From Bacteroidaceae bacterium (GTDB taxonomy: Bacteria > Bacteroidota > Bacteroidia > Bacteroidales > Bacteroidaceae), in contig JAFXXQ010000028.1 of assembly GCA_017542145.1 (NCBI GenBank), forward strand, positions 1-64,000: 64,000 nucleotides of DNA, given 5' to 3'. Of the stretch, positions 16,723 through 24,837 are shown piece after piece (positions within the stretch are counted from its first letter, which is position 1; each line of letters begins with the position of its first letter). The translations under genes were made by a program, and so were the position numbers. Under the pieces are notes generated by a model. That model had not been told where the DNA came from. It saw only the letters and a list, made by a program, of their open reading frames with translations, and ran no database searches.

Positions 16723-17514
16723 ATGGATAAGGAAATTGTTGAGCTGCTCAGCCACCTGCCGCCCATCCCTCTGGAGGAGATGGGAAGCATCAAGCTGATG
16801 AACCGTCTGGACAGGAAATATCTGGCTACGCTCAGTCAGCTAGAACAGCTGCTGGAGATGGCTCAGGGTAAATACTATGTACAGGCCAACGGCGATAGCC
16901 GGTTCAGTCCCTACCGCACAATCTATCTCGACACTCCCGACGAAGATATGTACCTCGCCCACCATAATGGTCGGCTGGTGCGTCAGAAAGTGCGCGTCCG
17001 CACCTATCTTGACAGCGGCGACACCTTCCTCGAAGTGAAGAACAAGGACAATCATGGACGAACGAAGAAAAAACGCATCTCCGTCCAAGGCATCGACACC
17101 CTTGCGGGTGACAACGGCGACGAACTGCTCCACAAGTATGCCCGCTACACCCTCAGCCAGCTGGTGCCGAAGGTGGAGAACCGCTTCGAGCGCATCACCC
17201 TTGTGAACATCAACAAGACAGAGCGGCTCACCATCGACACCCACGTGAAGTTCCACCATTGGGAGACGGGGTGCGACAACACCTTCAATCGCCTCGTCAT
17301 CATCGAGCTGAAGCGCGATGGCCTCGTCCCTAGCCCCGTGCTCGACATCCTGCACCAACTGCGTATACACCCCTCGGGCTTCAGCAAATACTGCATCGGC
17401 ACCGTCCTCACCAAGAGCGACATCAAGCAGAATCTGTTCCGCCCGAAAATCCGCAGGATTGAGAAGATGCTTGCGCTGGAAGGAATCAACTACGACAAAA
17501 CAAATAACAACTAA
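16723..17514 (+). CDS. VTC domain polyphosphate polymerase-like protein
   Basis: A 263-aa cytosolic protein made almost wholly of a VTC domain, the triphosphate-tunnel fold that in yeast Vtc4 makes polyphosphate from ATP. Tunnel residues are visible along the strands: NRLDRKYLAT, RLVRQKVRVRTY, FLEVKNKDNHGRTKKKR, TIDTHVKFH and VIIELKRDG. The C-terminal helix includes HPSGFSKYCIGTVLT, also typical. No CotH kinase-like gene is next to it, although VTC and DUF4956 genes often travel with CotH. It is the first gene of a six-gene run ending in a LytTR regulator. Substrate not shown by the sequence. Confidence 0.88.
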   Translation: MDKEIVELLSHLPPIPLEEMGSIKLMNRLDRKYLATLSQLEQLLEMAQGKYYVQANGDSRFSPYRTIYLDTPDEDMYLAHHNGRLVRQKVRVRTYLDSGDTFLEVKNKDNHGRTKKKRISVQGIDTLAGDNGDELLHKYARYTLSQLVPKVENRFERITLVNINKTERLTIDTHVKFHHWETGCDNTFNRLVIIELKRDGLVPSPVLDILHQLRIHPSGFSKYCIGTVLTKSDIKQNLFRPKIRRIEKMLALEGINYDKTNNN

Positions 17515-17530
17515 TAAAAAATTTGAAATC

Positions 17531-18271
17531 ATGAGTTTAATGACATTGCTTGCCGCCGGAGGAAAAGCGCTGCTTGCCGCAGCTGCCGGCGATTTTGAAG
17601 GAGACATCGATGCTTCCGACTTCATTGGCGGAACGAGTTCAGTGCTGGCCGACTGGGCTGCGCTTGGCGATTTGTTTATCCGCTTTTTCCTGTGCCTCAT
17701 CGTGGTGTTCGTCATCGTCCGCTGGTTCTACTATCCCAAGAGCCGCCGCAGGGACTATTTCTTCACCTTCATGCTGGTGAGCATCAGCGTGTTCATGCTC
17801 ATCTTCTTCCTCGGCGGCACCAAGCTGAAGACGGGCGTCGCCCTCGGCCTCTTCGCCATCTTCAGCATCATCCGCTACCGCACCGAGAGTGTGCCCATAC
17901 GCGAGATGAACTACCTCTTCGTGCTCATCGCCATCAGCGTCATCAACGGCGTGGGCCCGAGCTTCAGCTATGTGGAGCTGCTGGCGGCCGACGTGCTGCT
18001 CATCATCGTCATCGCCATCTGCGAGAGCACCCTCTTCGTCAAGAAGGAGGCCAGCAAGCTCATCAAGTACGACAACGTCAAGCTCATCACTCCCGAGAAG
18101 AACGACGAGCTTCTCGAAGACCTCAAGAAACGCACCGGCCTGGAGGTGTTCCGCGTCGAGGTGGGCGCCATCGACTTCCTCAAGGACAGCGCCATCCTGC
18201 GTATCTACTACAAGCCGCTCTCCGGCATCGACAACAGCGTCGATAGCGTCGGTCGCATGCCGCGAGGCTAA
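17531..18271 (+). CDS. DUF4956 family membrane protein
   Basis: A 246-aa integral membrane protein with about four to five helices: FIRFFLCLIVVFVIVRWFYY, FFTFMLVSISVFMLIFFLGG, a GVALGLFAIFSIIRYRTESV loop, YLFVLIAISVINGVG and LLAADVLLIIVIAICES. A cytoplasmic C-terminal alpha/beta domain follows (LEVFRVEVGAIDFLKDSA). This is the DUF4956 family, which frequently adjoins VTC-domain genes. The start ATG at 17531, 16 nt after the VTC stop, is chosen; the frame extends further upstream inside the VTC gene. It may form or feed a membrane channel for the VTC product, which is inference. Confidence 0.85.
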   Translation: MSLMTLLAAGGKALLAAAAGDFEGDIDASDFIGGTSSVLADWAALGDLFIRFFLCLIVVFVIVRWFYYPKSRRRDYFFTFMLVSISVFMLIFFLGGTKLKTGVALGLFAIFSIIRYRTESVPIREMNYLFVLIAISVINGVGPSFSYVELLAADVLLIIVIAICESTLFVKKEASKLIKYDNVKLITPEKNDELLEDLKKRTGLEVFRVEVGAIDFLKDSAILRIYYKPLSGIDNSVDSVGRMPRG

Positions 18272-18314
18272 CGCTACATCTTTTTCAAAACTTCGAAAAA
18301 CCGTTTTCAAAACT

Positions 18315-19190
18315 ATGCAATTCAACGTGGAAATTATCAAAACAACGCGAGCCCTCCTCTGCGCCGCCCTGCTCGCTTCTCCTTTCTTAGGCATCCATGC
18401 ACAAGGTGACGGCGTCGGCCTCTGGACAGACGTCGAGGGCGAGACCAAGCTGGCCAAGGGTCTCGGCCTCTCCTTCGACGCCGGCTACCGCATGCGCGAC
18501 AACTTCTCCGCTTCTGACCGCGCCTCGGCAGGCGTGGGCCTCTCGTACAAGAACAAGACCCTCGCGCCCTGGCTGAAGGTCGGCGTCGGCTACTCCTTTA
18601 TATATAAGCACAGCCCCGCCGAGACAGGCATCAAGTATCTCACCGACGGCGTCACGCCCAAGCACAAGAACGTCGATGCCGACTATTGGGGCCCGCGCCA
18701 TCGCGCCACCGCCTCGCTCACCGGCTCGTGGAAGGTGGCCCGCTTCAAAATCTCGCTGCGCGAACGCTACCAGTACACCTACCGCGTCGCCACCACCTGC
18801 CAGCGCACACGCTACTACTACAACCCCCTGGCAGCCGTCGTCGAGGGGCTCGACGAGTGGTATCTCATCGATGACGCCACCGACGAGGACTACAGCTACA
18901 TGACCGACACCAAGAAGGCCAAGAGCTACCACAAGCTGCGCAGCCGCCTCGCCGCCAGCTACGACATACGCAAGAGCAAGTTCGAGCCCTTCGCCGAAGT
19001 GGAACTCTACAACGACCTCGTCTCCAACTTCGCCATGGACAAGATACGCTACACCATCGGCACCGACTACAAGTTCAGCAAGACGTCCAAGCTCTCCGTC
19101 TATTACCGCTACCAGGACGAGGCCTCGTCTGCCGACGACGACGACACGGGCGGACACATCATCGGCCTCGGCTACTCGTTCGAATTCTGA
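18315..19190 (+). CDS. DUF2490-like outer-membrane beta-barrel protein
   Basis: A 291-aa protein with a signal peptide (cleavage after about LGIHAQ) and alternating amphipathic strands throughout: GLGLSFDAGYRMRDNFSASD, ASLTGSWKVARFKISLRERY and FEPFAEVELYNDLVSNF. It ends in an aromatic residue (HIIGLGYSFEF), which is the barrel-insertion signature. This fits the DUF2490 outer-membrane family. The ATG at 18315 is chosen since the longer frame runs through the DUF4956 gene. Within the VTC operon it would supply the outer-membrane component. Confidence 0.8.
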   Translation: MQFNVEIIKTTRALLCAALLASPFLGIHAQGDGVGLWTDVEGETKLAKGLGLSFDAGYRMRDNFSASDRASAGVGLSYKNKTLAPWLKVGVGYSFIYKHSPAETGIKYLTDGVTPKHKNVDADYWGPRHRATASLTGSWKVARFKISLRERYQYTYRVATTCQRTRYYYNPLAAVVEGLDEWYLIDDATDEDYSYMTDTKKAKSYHKLRSRLAASYDIRKSKFEPFAEVELYNDLVSNFAMDKIRYTIGTDYKFSKTSKLSVYYRYQDEASSADDDDTGGHIIGLGYSFEF

Positions 19191-19215
19191 CTAACGAAAA
19201 ACTGAAAAACAGAAA

Positions 19216-19686
19216 ATGAAAAAACATCTCATCCTCCTCACCCTGCTGCTGACGGCTTTTGCCGCGCAGGCCCAACAGGCGCCAGCGACACTCGATGTCC
19301 TCACAAAAGACGGCGCCACAGGAAGTCACGAATTTGAAGCCATACAAAAGATTACGTTCTCCGACGGCAACATGGTCATCGCCATGAAGCAGGGGGACAG
19401 CAGTTCCTACGCCATCGCCAATATCAGCAGAATGTACTTTTTGCCTGGTGGAGGCTTTGTCTCACAGGAGACGGTTCAGGACTTCTTTGTCTGGGCTCCC
19501 CTGACGAAAGAGCTCAGCGTCCGCTGCCCTGCCGGAACAGCCATTTACGTCTATTCCCCTGACGGACGCCTGGCATTGACGGCCATCCAGACAGTGGCCC
19601 AGGCACCCCTCAGCCTCTCCACCCTTCCGAAAGGAATGTACGTGGTCGAAGCTGCAAGTAAAACCTCAAAAATTGTCATCCGATGA
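19216..19686 (+). CDS. Small secreted protein with T9SS type A sorting domain
   Basis: A 156-aa protein: signal peptide (cleavage after AAQAQQ), a short beta domain (FEAIQKITFSDGNMVIAMK, ANISRMYFLPGG) and a C-terminal domain of about 75 residues (ELSVRCPAGTAIYVYSPDGR, LPKGMYVVEAASKTSKIVIR). The last part matches T9SS type A sorting domains. It should cross the outer membrane through the SprA system and be attached at the surface. Its stop overlaps the next gene's ATG (ATGA), so the two are translationally coupled. Precise role unknown; it may be a surface partner of the beta-helix protein downstream. Confidence 0.8.
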   Translation: MKKHLILLTLLLTAFAAQAQQAPATLDVLTKDGATGSHEFEAIQKITFSDGNMVIAMKQGDSSSYAIANISRMYFLPGGGFVSQETVQDFFVWAPLTKELSVRCPAGTAIYVYSPDGRLALTAIQTVAQAPLSLSTLPKGMYVVEAASKTSKIVIR

Positions 19687-21458
19687 AACGATTCTTTCTT
19701 ACCACCCTCATCCTCTTCTTTGCATTGACGTCCGTTCATGCAGGAGGCACAAGCCTCAAGGCCATCATTACAAGCACCGACGGAAACACGGAAGAGCTGG
19801 ATGTCTTCATCCGTGAAAACGGGGACACCGACGGCTATCTCTCCGCAGGCTTCAGCGACGATGCCAGCCACATCTATTTCCTCAATACAGACGGTGTCAC
19901 CATTGCCTACCCCGTCGATTACATCGCCTCCATCGCCTTTGAAAAATACACCTTCGAGGGAAACAACCAGGCCACTCCTTATTCCACCGACTTCGACGTC
20001 GCCTTCAGCGACGACGACGAGACCGCCTACACCTCCGTCACCGAGAAGATAACCGCCACCGAAACCGCCACCAACGACTACGGCGACTTCGTGGAGAACT
20101 TCGAGGACGACGATGAGTCGAAGGGCACCGTCACCATCACATGGAGCGGCTCGACGGCCAATGTCGCCTTCAGCCCGTCGTCGCTCAGCGGCACCGCTGC
20201 CGTCGTGGCCAGCGGCACCGCTGCCGACGTCGTCATCTACGCCTCCAAGAAGCTCGACTTCGTCCTCAAAGGCTCCTCCTCCGACGGCTCCCTCACCCTC
20301 TACTCCGCCAAGAAGTGCAAGATGACCCTCGACGGCGTCACCCTCACCAACAGCGACGGCGCCGCCATCAACATGCCCAAGAAGACCGTCGGCACCACCG
20401 AGTACGGCGGCAAGACCTGCTACGTGGTACTGAACGGCACCAGCACCCTCACCGACGGCACCTCCTACTCCTCAGCCGTCAGCGGCGAGGACATGAAGGC
20501 CACCCTCTTCAGCGAGGGCCAGCTTATTTTCTCCGGCACCGGCACGCTGAACGTCACCAGCCGCTATGGCCACGCCATCGCCAGCGACGACTTCATCCGC
20601 ATCCGAGGCGGCAAGCACAACCCCGTCATCAACGTCACCTCCGTCAAGGACGGCATCAGCGTCAACGACTACCTGCTCATGTACGGCGGCACCGTCAACG
20701 TCAACGCGGCTGACGACGGCGTCGATGTCGGCAAGGGCTACGTCGCCATCAACGGCGGCCGCCTCACCGTCAACGCTACTGACGAAGGCATCGCAGCCTC
20801 TTATCAGGGCGAGAACGACGGCACCGTCGACGCTACCATCAATCCCTCCATCACCGTAGCCGGAGGCCTCGTCACCGTCACCACCACGGGCGACAAGGGC
20901 CACGCCCTTCGTGCCCGCCGCGACATCACCGTCACGGGTGGCATCATCCGTGCCACCGTCAACGGCGCAGGCTCCAAGGCGCTCAATGCCGACGGCAAAG
21001 TCAATGTCACAGGTGGCAAGATTACCAGCATGGTGAACGGCCTGCCCATCTACGACGAGGAGGAGGACGACCTTTCCTCCGCTACCGCCATCCGCAGCAA
21101 GAGTACGCTCAGCGTCAGCGGTACGGCTGTCGTTGCCATCAAGGCTACCGCCGACGGTGGCAAGGGCATCAACAGCACAGGGCTCGTCACCGTCAGTGGC
21201 GGCACCGTCACCGTCGTCACTCTCGGCAACAAGTACACCGTTTCCGGCAGCACCAGCCGCGCTCGCGGCGTCTCCGCCGACGGAGGTCTTACCCTCACCG
21301 GCGGCACCCTTCGCGTCCGATCAGCCGATGACGCTTTCTACACTGCCGCCACGCTCAGCGTCAGCGGCGGCAACCTTCAAGCCTTCAGTTCGTCCGCCGG
21401 CAACTCCCTTCGTTTCGCCACCCTTGCCCACACCGCCGGCTGGCTGGCTTATAATTGA
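19683..21458 (+). CDS. Cthe_2159-like carbohydrate-binding beta-helix protein
   Basis: A 591-aa secreted protein. After the signal peptide (TSVHAGG) comes a short N-terminal module (IITSTDGNTEELDVFIRENG, YPVDYIASIAFEKYTF) that resembles the N-terminus of the preceding protein. The rest is a long right-handed beta-helix with coil repeats such as ISVNDYLLMYGGTVNVNAAD, KGYVAINGGRLTVNA and DITVTGGIIRATVNG. This fits the Cthe_2159 / DUF4353 family, whose characterised member binds acidic polysaccharides with calcium. No T9SS tail is evident at the C-terminus. The many Asp-Gly turns suggest calcium sites. It is translationally coupled to the gene upstream. Confidence 0.8.
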   Translation: MKRFFLTTLILFFALTSVHAGGTSLKAIITSTDGNTEELDVFIRENGDTDGYLSAGFSDDASHIYFLNTDGVTIAYPVDYIASIAFEKYTFEGNNQATPYSTDFDVAFSDDDETAYTSVTEKITATETATNDYGDFVENFEDDDESKGTVTITWSGSTANVAFSPSSLSGTAAVVASGTAADVVIYASKKLDFVLKGSSSDGSLTLYSAKKCKMTLDGVTLTNSDGAAINMPKKTVGTTEYGGKTCYVVLNGTSTLTDGTSYSSAVSGEDMKATLFSEGQLIFSGTGTLNVTSRYGHAIASDDFIRIRGGKHNPVINVTSVKDGISVNDYLLMYGGTVNVNAADDGVDVGKGYVAINGGRLTVNATDEGIAASYQGENDGTVDATINPSITVAGGLVTVTTTGDKGHALRARRDITVTGGIIRATVNGAGSKALNADGKVNVTGGKITSMVNGLPIYDEEEDDLSSATAIRSKSTLSVSGTAVVAIKATADGGKGINSTGLVTVSGGTVTVVTLGNKYTVSGSTSRARGVSADGGLTLTGGTLRVRSADDAFYTAATLSVSGGNLQAFSSSAGNSLRFATLAHTAGWLAYN

Positions 21459-21465
21459 TTTATAA

Positions 21466-22341
21466 ATGCTTATGGCAGAAGAAAGAGATTTTTTCCATCG
21501 TATAGTAGCCAGTTATTTGCTGACGCCGCGTCACCAGGTGGGTGTGATAGCGTTTGTGGCGGCCTTTGCCCTGCTGTTCATCAATCTGTTTACGCCTTAC
21601 GACTTGCCGGCATCGGGCTCCATGGGTACGACGAAGTTCATGTACCTCGTGTGGTCCCTTGTGCTGGTGTCGTTCGGGTTGGTCATCTTCTTTCTTAGCC
21701 GTCTGGCGATGGTCTTGTGGACGCGACACCACGCCATCCGAAATGCCAGCTACATCGTGTGGATGGTGCTGGAGATTATCGTCATTGCCGTCATAGCGGC
21801 GGTCTGCTTCTACTGCATCCATGTTGAGCGCGATTTCATGACGGCACTGGTGAAGTGCCTGATATATTCGGCGCTGTTGATTGTGCCGCCCTACATTGCT
21901 GCCATCACCTACCTCGCGCTGCAGGACAAGAAGACGAAACTCAAGGAGATTGAGGAAGACCTCGACTCGGCCATCACGCAGAAGGCTGCGGGGAGGAGCA
22001 TCATCTCGTTCTACGACGAGCGGGGCGAGCTGCAGCTGAGCCTTGCCAAGGAGAATTTCCTCTACATCGAGTCGTCTGACAACTACGTGGCCATCTGGTA
22101 TTTGAAGAACAACCTGCCCCGCAAGCAGATGATGCGCATGACGCTCCAGCGCATGGCTGCGCAGCTGCAGGGCACCAACGTGATGCGCTGCCACCGCTCG
22201 TACCTCGTCAACATGGAGCAGGTGAAGGTGCTGCGCCGCGACAAGGAGGGCTTCTTCATCGAAATGGGCATCACCGGTGTGCCCGACCTCCCCGTCTCCA
22301 AGACCTATAGCGAGGAAATCCTCAAGTGGCTTGCGATGTAA
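21466..22341 (+). CDS. Membrane-bound LytTR family regulator
   Basis: A 291-aa protein with four membrane helices in the first 150 residues (VIAFVAAFALLFINLF, FMYLVWSLVLVSFGLVIFFL, VWMVLEIIVIAVIAAVCFY, CLIYSALLIVPPYIAAITY), then a short coiled linker and a C-terminal LytTR DNA-binding domain (FLYIESSDNYVAIWYL, MRCHRSYLVNMEQVKVLRRD). There is no receiver or kinase domain, so it would sense at the membrane directly. It starts 7 nt after the beta-helix gene and is likely in the same operon, possibly as its regulator. Its 3' end overlaps the ABC transporter gene on the other strand by 20 nt. A second Met two codons in is an alternative start. Confidence 0.85.
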   Translation: MLMAEERDFFHRIVASYLLTPRHQVGVIAFVAAFALLFINLFTPYDLPASGSMGTTKFMYLVWSLVLVSFGLVIFFLSRLAMVLWTRHHAIRNASYIVWMVLEIIVIAVIAAVCFYCIHVERDFMTALVKCLIYSALLIVPPYIAAITYLALQDKKTKLKEIEEDLDSAITQKAAGRSIISFYDERGELQLSLAKENFLYIESSDNYVAIWYLKNNLPRKQMMRMTLQRMAAQLQGTNVMRCHRSYLVNMEQVKVLRRDKEGFFIEMGITGVPDLPVSKTYSEEILKWLAM

Positions 22342-23989
22342 TGGTGATGGCTCTGTCGCAGTAGTCGGTGACGGAGGTGCGGTGGGTGATGAAGATGAGC
22401 GTCTTGCCGCGTTCGCCCTCCGTGATGCGCCGTAGGAGTTCCTGTTCCGTTTCCACATCAAGTGCCGACGTTGATTCGTCGAGCAGCAGTATGCTGCCCG
22501 GTCGCAGCAGGCTGCGCGCGATGGCGATGCGCTGTGCCTGCCCTTCGCTGAACCCTCCGCCCCCTTCGCCGCAAGGCGTGTCGAGTCCCTGCGGCAGCGT
22601 GCGCACAAAGCCGGCGCAGGCCATGTCGAGCACGCGCCACATCTCCTCGTCCGTCACCGTGCTGTTGCCCAGCAGCAGGTTGTCGCGGATGGTGCCGCTG
22701 AAGAGGGTGTTCCCCTGGGGCACATAGACGAAGTTGCAGCGTGTGTCGGGCGAGGCGTCGCCGATGGTTCCCGTCGTATCGTAGACCACCACACGCCCCT
22801 CCTCGGGCTTCACCAGCGCCAGCAGCAGGCGGATGAGCGTGGTCTTGCCGGCGCCCGTCTCGCCCAGAATGGCGGTGGTGGAATGGGGCGGGAAGTTGGC
22901 CGAAAAGTGTTCAAGGATGCTCCTGTCGCCCTCGGCATAGCGGAAGGTGACGTCGTCGAGCCTCACGCCGGCAGTGTCCCTGCTGAGTTTCGGGTTCGCC
23001 ATTTCCTCCAGCGGCAGCTCCTCCAACTCCATCAGTCGTTCGCCGGAGGTGATGGCGCCCACCATGCCGGGAATCATGCGTGCGATGTCGGTGATGGGGC
23101 GCTGCACGCGGCCCACCAGCTGCAGGAAGGCCGTCATGACGCCGAAGGTGATGCGCCCTGCGGCAATGCGGAAGACGCCCCAGAGGAAGGCCGTCAGGTA
23201 GCCCGTGGCGAAGCCCGTCGACACCACGGCGCGGGTGCCGATGCTGAAGCGCGTGCGGCGGATGACCTGCGTCTCCAGCGTGTCCTGCAGCCCGTCCAGC
23301 TTCTCCAGCACCTCGCTGTCCTGCTCCAGCGTCTTGATGACCAGCTTGTTCTGCAGGCTCTCCTGCATGACGGCGTGGATGCGGCTGTCGCTCTCGCGCA
23401 CGTCCTTGGTCATGCCGCGCATGCGGCGCACGTAGAAGCGGCTGAACACCAGGAAGAGGGGCATGATGCAGACGATGATCAGCGCCAGCGTCCTGTCCAT
23501 ATAGAAGAGGAAGAAGAACGAGGCCACCAGCTGCACGACGGTGATGATGAGTGCCGACGTCGTCTCGGTGATGAGCGACGACACGGTGGTGATGTCGTTG
23601 ATGAGTCGGTTCAGCACGTCGCCCGAGTGGTGCTGCTCCAGCCCCCGCCACTCGCTCCGCATCAGCCGGGCAAACAGGCGGTGGCGCAGGCGGTTGCGGT
23701 TGCGCACGGAGAGCGTGTTGACAATCCAGCTGTCCAACGCCCTCACGCCGATTTCGGCCAGCATCACCACGGCCATTACGATGCCGTAGGTCACGAGGTT
23801 TCCTTCGCGGTCGCCCGTGGCGATGTCGATAATCTCTTTGCTGAACCACACGAACGCCAGCCCTACGGCCACGTCCAGGACTCCCACCAGCGAGTTCACG
23901 ACCACCATGGTGCGTGCCCCCTTCGACGCCTGCCAAATCCAGCGAGCCACCGCTGTCAGCCGGTATTTCTGCTTTTCCTTCGCTTTCAT
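22322..23989 (-). CDS. ABC-type exporter, fused permease and ATPase
   Basis: A 555-aa half-transporter. Six transmembrane helices occupy about residues 20-310 and the nucleotide-binding domain the rest: Walker A GETGAGKTT, signature FSEGQAQRIAIARSL (FSEGQ in place of LSGGQ) and Walker B ILLLDESTSALD, then the switch His in FITHRTS. The start ATG at 23989 fits the promoter at 23994-24025; longer frames are upstream of that promoter. Substrate unknown (drug, lipid or peptide exporters all look like this). It converges on and overlaps the LytTR gene by 20 nt. Confidence 0.88.
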   Translation of the reverse strand: MKAKEKQKYRLTAVARWIWQASKGARTMVVVNSLVGVLDVAVGLAFVWFSKEIIDIATGDREGNLVTYGIVMAVVMLAEIGVRALDSWIVNTLSVRNRNRLRHRLFARLMRSEWRGLEQHHSGDVLNRLINDITTVSSLITETTSALIITVVQLVASFFFLFYMDRTLALIIVCIMPLFLVFSRFYVRRMRGMTKDVRESDSRIHAVMQESLQNKLVIKTLEQDSEVLEKLDGLQDTLETQVIRRTRFSIGTRAVVSTGFATGYLTAFLWGVFRIAAGRITFGVMTAFLQLVGRVQRPITDIARMIPGMVGAITSGERLMELEELPLEEMANPKLSRDTAGVRLDDVTFRYAEGDRSILEHFSANFPPHSTTAILGETGAGKTTLIRLLLALVKPEEGRVVVYDTTGTIGDASPDTRCNFVYVPQGNTLFSGTIRDNLLLGNSTVTDEEMWRVLDMACAGFVRTLPQGLDTPCGEGGGGFSEGQAQRIAIARSLLRPGSILLLDESTSALDVETEQELLRRITEGERGKTLIFITHRTSVTDYCDRAITITSQAT

Positions 23990-23993
23990 GCTG

Positions 23994-24025
23994 CAAAAGT
24001 ACGCGTAAGCGCGTGAAAATCCAAA
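23994..24025 (-). promoter_or_regulatory. Promoter of the ABC exporter gene, nearly leaderless
   Basis: On the minus strand TTTG (24022-24025) and TACTTTTG (23994-24001) are 20 nt apart. The -7 box ends only 4 nt before the ATG at 23989, so the mRNA leader is very short or absent. This decides the start codon. Confidence 0.65.
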
Positions 24026-24052
24026 TTTATTTACCACAAACTTCGTGACCGT

Positions 24053-24085
24053 ATGACCATCCCCCACCGGATGAGGGATGGTCAT
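24053..24085. repeat. Hairpin in the ABC exporter/ruvA gap
   Basis: ATGACCATCCC and GGGATGGTCAT form an 11-bp perfect stem with an 11-nt loop, followed by another partial copy of the arm (ATGGTCAT). The remaining gap (to 24217) carries CGCG-rich words around 24157-24187 and no other gene. Confidence 0.6.
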
Positions 24086-24217
24086 ATGGTCATATTTCTT
24101 TATTTTCACGCTGTCATACAATAAAAATGCTTTATAATACGTTTTCTATTCATACCGCGCATTACGCGCACTACGCACGAGCGCGAATTATTTAATTAAG
24201 AACTAAGAAAAGTAATT

Positions 24218-24823
24218 ATGATAGAATATGTCAAGGGAGAGCTCACGGAACTGACGCCGGCTACGGCTGTGGTGGAGTGCGGCGGAGTGGGCTACCTGCT
24301 GAACATCTCGCTGAATGCCTACACGGCCATTCAGGGCAAGAAGGAGGTGAAGCTGTATGTCTATGAGGCCATCAGCGAGGATGCCCATACGCTGTACGGC
24401 TTTGCAGACAAGACGGAGCGCGAGCTGTTCCTGCAGCTGCTGACGGTGAGCGGCGTGGGCGGCAACACGGCACGGATGATTATCTCGTCGTTCACACCCC
24501 AGGAGCTGGCCAACGTCATCCGCACAGGCAACGAACGGCTGCTGAAGTCGGTGAAGGGCATCGGTCTGAAGACCGCCCAGCGCATCATCGTCGACCTGAA
24601 GGACAAGGTGGGCGGAGCCGTCGGTCAACAGGTCAACGGGTCAATAGGTCAACAAGCAGCCGGGTTGGCTGGCGGCAGTCAGGTGATGGACGAGGCCATC
24701 AGCGCCCTCGTCATGCTGGGCTTCCCGTCGGCAGCCTCGCAGAAGGTGGTGACAGCCATCTTCAAGGACTCGCCCACCCTCACGGTGGAACAAGTCATCA
24801 AGGAGGCACTGAAGAGACTTTGA
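24218..24823 (+). CDS. ruvA: Holliday junction branch migration protein RuvA
   Basis: A 201-aa junction-binding subunit of RuvABC. The OB-fold N-terminal domain begins [20 protein letters not shown]. Two helix-hairpin-helix motifs follow ([17 protein letters not shown] and [18 protein letters not shown]), then a flexible linker and the C-terminal RuvB-interacting domain ([20 protein letters not shown]). The linker contains a four-copy octamer array (24623-24654). sprA begins 14 nt downstream, an arrangement also known in gliding Bacteroidetes. Confidence 0.95.
   Translation: MIEYVKGELTELTPATAVVECGGVGYLLNISLNAYTAIQGKKEVKLYVYEAISEDAHTLYGFADKTERELFLQLLTVSGVGGNTARMIISSFTPQELANVIRTGNERLLKSVKGIGLKTAQRIIVDLKDKVGGAVGQQVNGSIGQQAAGLAGGSQVMDEAISALVMLGFPSAASQKVVTAIFKDSPTLTVEQVIKEALKRL
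24623..24654. repeat. Four tandem octamers in the ruvA linker
   Basis: Four consecutive 8-mers: GGTCAACA, GGTCAACG, GGTCAATA, GGTCAACA. They encode the loop [11 protein letters not shown] between domains II and III. A similar array lies in ispD (61476-61507). Confidence 0.85.
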
Positions 24824-24837
24824 TAATTGATAATTAG

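Noticed and set aside
20139..21450. DNA-level tandem repeats rich in GTCAACG and GGCGGCACC
   Set aside because: The periodicity follows the beta-helix coils of the encoded protein (repeated Gly, Thr, Val and Asn codons), so it is protein repetition, not a mobile array.
22883..24016. A 377-codon plus-strand frame opposite the ABC exporter
   Set aside because: His/Ala/Glu-rich shadow composition; the exporter has all ABC motifs on the other strand.
24157..24187. CGCG-rich words before ruvA considered as a CRISPR or operator array
   Set aside because: The words are irregular, of unequal length and without spacers or symmetry; no cas gene is in the window.
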